Shown here piece after piece: positions 10,301 through 14,133 of a DNA stretch of 14,133 nucleotides. The position numbers and the translations under genes were made by a program. The notes beneath the pieces were generated by a model. It saw nothing but the letters and a program-made list of their open reading frames with translations. It made no database searches and was not told where the DNA came from. Within the stretch, counting starts at the first letter, position 1; each line of letters begins with the position of its first letter. This DNA is from Chloromonas sp. AAM2 (Eukaryota; Chlorophyta; Chlorophyceae; Chlamydomonadales; Chlamydomonadaceae): NCBI GenBank assembly GCA_004335635.1, contig QAXH01002231.1, positions 1-14,133 of the forward strand, written 5' to 3'.

Positions 10301-11991
10301 TGTTGCCGTTGAAGTGGCTGTGCTTGGCTGTGCGGCTGGGCTGATGTGGCTGCGTGGTCTTTGGCTGAGTACCGTAACTGTGCCATAGCGACGCACACAT
10401 GGGGCTCAGGCGGATTGCGCTTTCAACAGTTGTTGATGAGTCGCTGTGCTGCGACATGTCTCCCAGCTCCAGTCCGCACAGAGCCCCACACCCTGTGACA
10501 GTTCTCTTCCCCAACTGGGTGGTAAGCACAAAGAAAACTCACCAAACTTCCATGTTGTTGGGTCATCTTTCTCGAGCTCCACACCCATTACTTTAGCTTT
10601 CAATGGCTTTCAGTCAAAGAATTCGGTGTTGGCTTTGAGCTTGGCCCCTAGCCTCACAGCAAAGGCATCGGGGTCACCTGTCCACCACAGTGTCAAGAGG
10701 GAGGCATGTGTCAATTCCAGATCACAAACCCTATCCTGCTGCGCGGGCCAGCCTGTTCTACCACAGCCTACCTCACGCATCCTAACCAGCTACCAATGCC
10801 ATCACCATCGCCACAGCCTCGAGGTGGCCTGCGCTGGCAGCTCTACTAATACCCAGTGCCGATTTGATGCTGTAAAACACCTGGCCCCTTTGCTTAGCTA
10901 AACCAAGCACTCTGACACACTCACTGATGTCTATGGTGCGCATGTCGATGACCAGGAATGCCTGCTTACTGCCAGATGCTGCTGGTCTTAGCTCCTCTCG
11001 CTTGACGAGCTCCTTGATCAATGTCTGCACAGAACAATATCAGGTTGTCAGGAACCATGCTCACTGCGTGAGCTGTGACTCAACTGCACGTGTGTTCCAG
11101 GGAACTCACCGACTTCCCACAGTTTGACTGGCCATCCAGCCTGCAGTCACATATGCGTCAGGTGTGAATGAGCGTTTTGTTGAACGCACGCATACCAACA
11201 GCAGCGGGTGCCTGTGCTGGTGAGAAGGACCCTACCGGACAAACCATCATGCAATGGTGATGACTCAGTTGTGCAACATACATACAGCGCCTATCAGACT
11301 TTTGCGTCGACAACTCTGACCTCGTGTACGGGTATCAGTTCTGTCCTGTGTACTAAATGTCTGCCGCAAACTTCGGTATATTCCTATGCTTTTTCCAGTG
11401 AGTTTGCGCGTTTCCATAATACTACTGCCACACACTGAACTCCTTCCAGTGAAAAGTACTGCCACACTTTGAAATTCACTGCAAAGATACAAACGTAAAT
11501 CAATTGGCCGCGCAGTTCCCGGAACTCCAGCTTCTGGTTTCTGCCCATCCCCATCCTTAGTGCTACTCCAAGGCTACTCACACAATTATTTCCCTTGGCT
11601 CTTCTAGCAGGTCCGCCATCAGCTCTTTGAGCTCCTTTTTCCGATTAAAGAAGTTGTGCTGCGCATGCATGTCAAGCACTAGTGGCATCACTGGCCAGTG
11701 TACCGAAGGTCCTATGCAAGCACATGCACGGCTGCAACCTGAGACAGCTCTGAAACAAGATCATCTACCTTACAGTCGGCAGGATCAGTTCATCTACCTC
11801 AGTTGCGGCTGCCCGAGGGCGAGCCACGGCGACAGCCACATATGCGCGTGTATTGGTGTGCGCCCGGACACCTTGGTCTGGAATGTGGTTTGATGGCGGA
11901 GACCTTGCAGACGATGCATGATGTGAGCGTTGGTGATTTGTCGAGCCTGATTGTCTGTCCTGGGTCTGCCTCTCCTCGTCGCCGCTTTCAT
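7317..11991 (-). CDS. P-loop NTPase of archaeal-ATPase/STAND type, 11 exons, with an in-frame TGA
   Basis: Exons are 11991..11872, 11658..11582, 11140..11110, 11024..10925, 10677..10543, 9757..9686, 9588..9442, 9129..9065, 8965..8740, 8291..8062 and 7532..7317, totalling 473 codons with stop. Every junction is GT..AG and all ten phases fit. Residues 1-40 are Arg-rich (possible targeting signal; least certain exon). NFFNRKKELKELM (42-54) is the usual box before the P-loop. Walker A is GQSNCGKST (69-77). AFLVIDMR is the next core strand. Walker B is VIIIDEAN (175-182). HVILGTWDNFF (211-221) is at the sensor-1 position and LTEEEA is at 243-248. A Pro/Ala/Ser linker (267-275) precedes a helical part likely to include a winged-helix region (about 350-410). 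Such proteins are nucleotide switches with varied partners; the role here is unknown. Codon 132 is TGA (10612..10610), yet coding and splice sites beyond it are intact. It could be a young pseudogene or a sequence error. The C-terminus is less certain than the core. Confidence 0.8.
8888..8914. repeat. 12-bp tandem repeat coding for the Pro-Ala-Ser linker
   Basis: GCGAAGGGGCGG occurs twice in tandem inside NTPase exon 9. On the coding strand it gives the PAPSPAPSP stretch (residues 267-275). The 12-bp unit keeps the frame, so linker length could vary by four residues per unit. Confidence 0.8.
10093..10244. repeat. 19-bp minisatellite in NTPase intron 5
   Basis: Unit CCGTGTGGCATGGCATGAG is repeated seven times from 10112 to 10244 with small changes (GAG, CAA, GAA or GTA at the unit end), plus a diverged copy at 10093-10111. 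It sits in the longest intron of the NTPase gene (10542..9758, 785 nt). The unit contains overlapping GGCATGGCATG words. Confidence 0.92.
10610..10612 (-). other. In-frame TGA interrupting the NTPase reading frame
   Basis: In exon 5 the frame reads KANTEFFD, then TGA, then KPLKAKVMGVELEKDD. Both sides are in the same frame and continuous with neighbouring exons. One base change from TGG (Trp) would produce it. No GT..AG pair was found that removes just this codon. Confidence 0.85.
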
Positions 11992-11999
11992 GCCGCCAT
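11988..11999 (-). promoter_or_regulatory. Minimal upstream ORF overlapping the NTPase start
   Basis: The minus strand reads ATGGCGGCATGA: a three-codon frame (M-A-A-stop) whose TGA overlaps the proposed main ATG as ATGA. If both lie on the mRNA, reinitiation or leaky scanning would be needed to start the long frame. This depends on the proposed first exon being right. Confidence 0.35.
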
Positions 12000-12530
12000 G
12001 TTTTGGCGATTGTACAACGAGCTAGCTGGCTAGCTCACAACTACTTTCGGTTTTCAGGAATGCGTGTCAAAGAAACGGCTCATACTCTTATTCGATACTT
12101 CTGTGCCGCTGAAACAATAAGCTCGACTGAAATCGATCTATGTCTTCACAATTCTGAGTAAGCCACTTGTACAGACATCAGTTGTAGGTGCCATGGTTCC
12201 AATTTCGAAAAAACAAAATGGTTGAGGTGACCCACGGACCCTTCCCCGGATGGGATGGGACCCTACCCGTCGGGGGCCTGCAGCAGGGAGTGGCCAGAGT
12301 CAAAAAAGGTGTTTTGATGGTATTGTGTCCCAATCATCTCAACTAACTATGCTGTGAAGTTGGGCGCGTAAAACTGTGGCTGCATGGGTGTTTTCAGAGG
12401 GTGTGAAGCGAACAGTGGCCAAAGCGTGTGTCAGGGGAGCATGGCCAGAGATAACAGCAATGTTGATAACATGTCAGTAGGTACATCTTCTACTAATTTC
12501 AATTCTTCTACTAATATCGGGCAGTAGCAG
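12000..12530. other. NTPase upstream region, no gene recognised
   Basis: This should include the leader and promoter of the minus-strand NTPase gene. A GC-rich patch at 12237-12290 (GGGATGGGACCCTACCC) stands out from AT-richer flanks, but I see no TATA-like element that I would defend and no exon. Confidence 0.4.
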
Positions 12531-12542
12531 TGGGAGCGGCGG

Positions 12543-12700
12543 CACTGGTAATGCAGTGGCTGGGTGGCAGTGGTGGTGGTGGCGGCATCGGCAGGGGCAG
12601 GAAAGTGGTAATGCAGTGGCTGGGTGGCAGTGGTGGTGGTGGCGGCGGCAGGGGCAGGCAACTGGTAATGCAGTGGCTGGGTGGCAGTGGTGGTGGTGGC
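12543..12700. repeat. Tandem repeat, three copies of a 57/60-bp unit
   Basis: The unit begins TGGTAATGCAGTGGCTGGGT and continues with a run of GGT/GGC triplets. Copies start near 12545, 12605 and 12662, and the third is partial. The spacings (60 and 57) are multiples of three, and frames stay open through it on both strands: plus frames give Trp- or Gly-rich peptides, minus frames give His/Cys/Pro-rich ones. Low complexity and the lack of a flanking gene suggest a minisatellite rather than protein. Confidence 0.88.
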
Positions 12701-12719
12701 TGACGGACAATGCCACAAT

Positions 12720-14133
12720 CTGGGCCTTACTCCTTATTACCAGGCATCCACACTATGGTCCCCTGTTTAGCCGCAGTGCTCTTTTACACAATGCTACGTG
12801 GTCGTTGCATGCACTGTGAAGCAGTTTTAAATCAAGCATCGCCATCCTACACACCAAACACTGCGAGCTCAATGAATGACATGCGCTGTACATCGTGCTT
12901 CTTTGTATGTGATGGCCTGAGTACACAATTCTTGCTTCTTTTTTCCTGCCTTGCTTCAATGTTTGAATCACATTCTGTGAAGCAACAAGATATAAGATCA
13001 GAAGAGGAATCACTCGAAGTTCACCTCTCTGATGCAATTGCGTTCAGGCCAGCACAGGGCAGCAAACCACCGACATGTGATCATAAACCACCAGGTAGCA
13101 GGTTCACAAGTTCACGGGTGTCAAATACTTATTGATGTCACTCATTGCTTGCAAGCTATTGCTGTTTGAGCATGCATGCCATGCACCACCACGCAGGCCT
13201 TGGCGCATGAGCACGTAAATGACATCACTGCAAGGCCGGCCCAAAGCAACGGACTGGGTGCGCTTTGTGTGCACGCACCCATGCGCGACCCTGGGACCGG
13301 CACACGCCTTGCAAGGTACAGATATGCTACTTCTTGAGGCAGGGGAAAACCTGGTTCTGCACTACTCAAGATTCAGCACGCTTTCAGTGCTGGATGCTAG
13401 ACAGTGCATCTCTGGCTGGATAATCACCCTTCTGTCATGCCTTTACCAGTGGATACTTTCAACCCTGCGAAGCAAAGGCAAGTTCATCAAACCATTAACG
13501 ACATTTGAGAAACTTTGCTCAGTGCTTCACAAGGCACATCTGCAGAATTAGTTTGCAACTTCAACAATTGCCTCCTACCCTGTTTGCTCAGTCCAACTGA
13601 AGTTAGCTGCGCTAGACCCAAGTGCATAACGAACATATGTGCAAAAGCCAACACCAAAACAAAGTGATGGCAAAACAAAGTGATTTCAGAACTGGCAGAC
13701 TTTGTTTTGGGTCTCAATCCAGCAAACAGACGGAAAGAGGGGAGACAGGCGGACAGCACAAACAGACAAACAGCAGCAAGCAGATGAGCTGACCGCATGC
13801 TCCAGTACAGTATTTGAGAGATATCGACTTTCTCCCTGCCTCCCTGCTTGACTAGCTAGGCTAGGCAAGCTCTGCTGGCCATTGTTGAGGTTTCCACTAG
13901 CCCTGCAACACTCTGGCTTGCAATCAGCCAGTTACTGTCCGCAGCCATTTTGCAGCTTGCCAAACCCTGGCGCACAATGTATATATATGTATTTACACCA
14001 GGGAAGCCGTCAGAGGACACGGAACGGGATGGGCACCGCCCTGGCCTACCCTGAGCAAGAAAGCAAAACAAAAGCAAGGAACAAAGCAGGCAAGGCAGGC
14101 CAACCCAAAGCAAAACAGGACGGGGCCGCAAAA
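12720..14133. other. Right-end spacer, no gene recognised
   Basis: Open frames occur here (plus 12710-13135 and 13219-13551; minus 13856-14131), but none shows family motifs, bounded exons or consistent composition. A small inverted repeat lies at 13654-13710. Confidence 0.4.
13654..13710. repeat. Short direct and inverted repeats of CAAAACAAAGTGAT
   Basis: CAAAACAAAGTGAT occurs at 13655-13668 and 13671-13684. CCAAAACAAAG (13654-13664) is matched in inverted form by CTTTGTTTTGG (13700-13710), so either copy could form a small hairpin. Confidence 0.75.

Noticed and set aside
10543..10677. TGA as selenocysteine in the NTPase
   Set aside because: No Cys/Sec redox context is apparent and no SECIS element was recognised. 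A TGG-to-TGA change is simpler. Kept only as a test in the finding.
11803..12033. Plus-strand frame of 76 codons opposite NTPase exon 1
   Set aside because: It has no recognisable motif, and the minus strand gives a phase-correct first exon. The composition alone does not favour plus, though exon 1 remains the least certain NTPase exon.
13856..14131. 91-codon minus-strand frame at the right edge with a hydrophobic start
   Set aside because: The hydrophobic run resembles a signal or membrane segment, but no family motif or splice context supports it, and the sequence includes low-complexity CAAAG/CAGG repeats.

Overview
The window looks like nuclear DNA of a green alga (Chlorophyta, perhaps Chlorophyceae; the genus is only a guess). 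Three things support this. One gene encodes a plastid-type ribosomal protein uL4 with an N-terminal targeting region and four spliceosomal introns. Coding sequence is split into short exons of 31-237 nt, joined by GT..AG introns that often start gtgag and end ctgcag or gcag. Introns and intergenic DNA are full of small tandem repeats, inverted repeats and decayed coding patches. No bacterial operon signals, rRNA, tRNA or CRISPR were seen.

Three genes can be built by joining exons, all on the minus strand. (1) At the left edge (952 down to 428, continuing out of the window) are the first two exons of a membrane transporter resembling the triose-phosphate/nucleotide-sugar transporter (TPT) family. 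(2) From 3818 down to 1798 there is a complete five-exon gene for plastid ribosomal protein uL4c, 249 residues, with every intron in phase 0. (3) From 11991 down to 7317 there is an eleven-exon gene for a P-loop NTPase of archaeal-ATPase/STAND type. It has clear Walker A and Walker B motifs and ten introns whose phases all fit. It totals 473 codons but has one in-frame TGA at codon 132, so it is either a very young pseudogene, a sequencing error, or recoded.

The 3.5 kb between the uL4c start and the NTPase stop has no intact gene I recognise. It holds an open exon-like patch (4427-4762), a plus-strand decayed coding remnant (about 5300-5720), a strong 58-bp stem hairpin (6425-6566), a G-quadruplex-like purine tract (5034-5054), and a degenerate duplicate of an NTPase exon plus part of its intron (6936-7240), directly downstream of the NTPase stop. 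The right 2.1 kb (12000-14133) holds a 57/60-bp tandem repeat and no recognisable gene.

The three genes have unrelated jobs (transport, plastid translation, an NTPase of unknown client), and nothing suggests they work as one system. The most unusual material is the NTPase: intact splice sites, a premature TGA, an intron next to each nucleotide-binding motif, a 31-nt exon carrying most of the P-loop, and a nearby broken partial copy.
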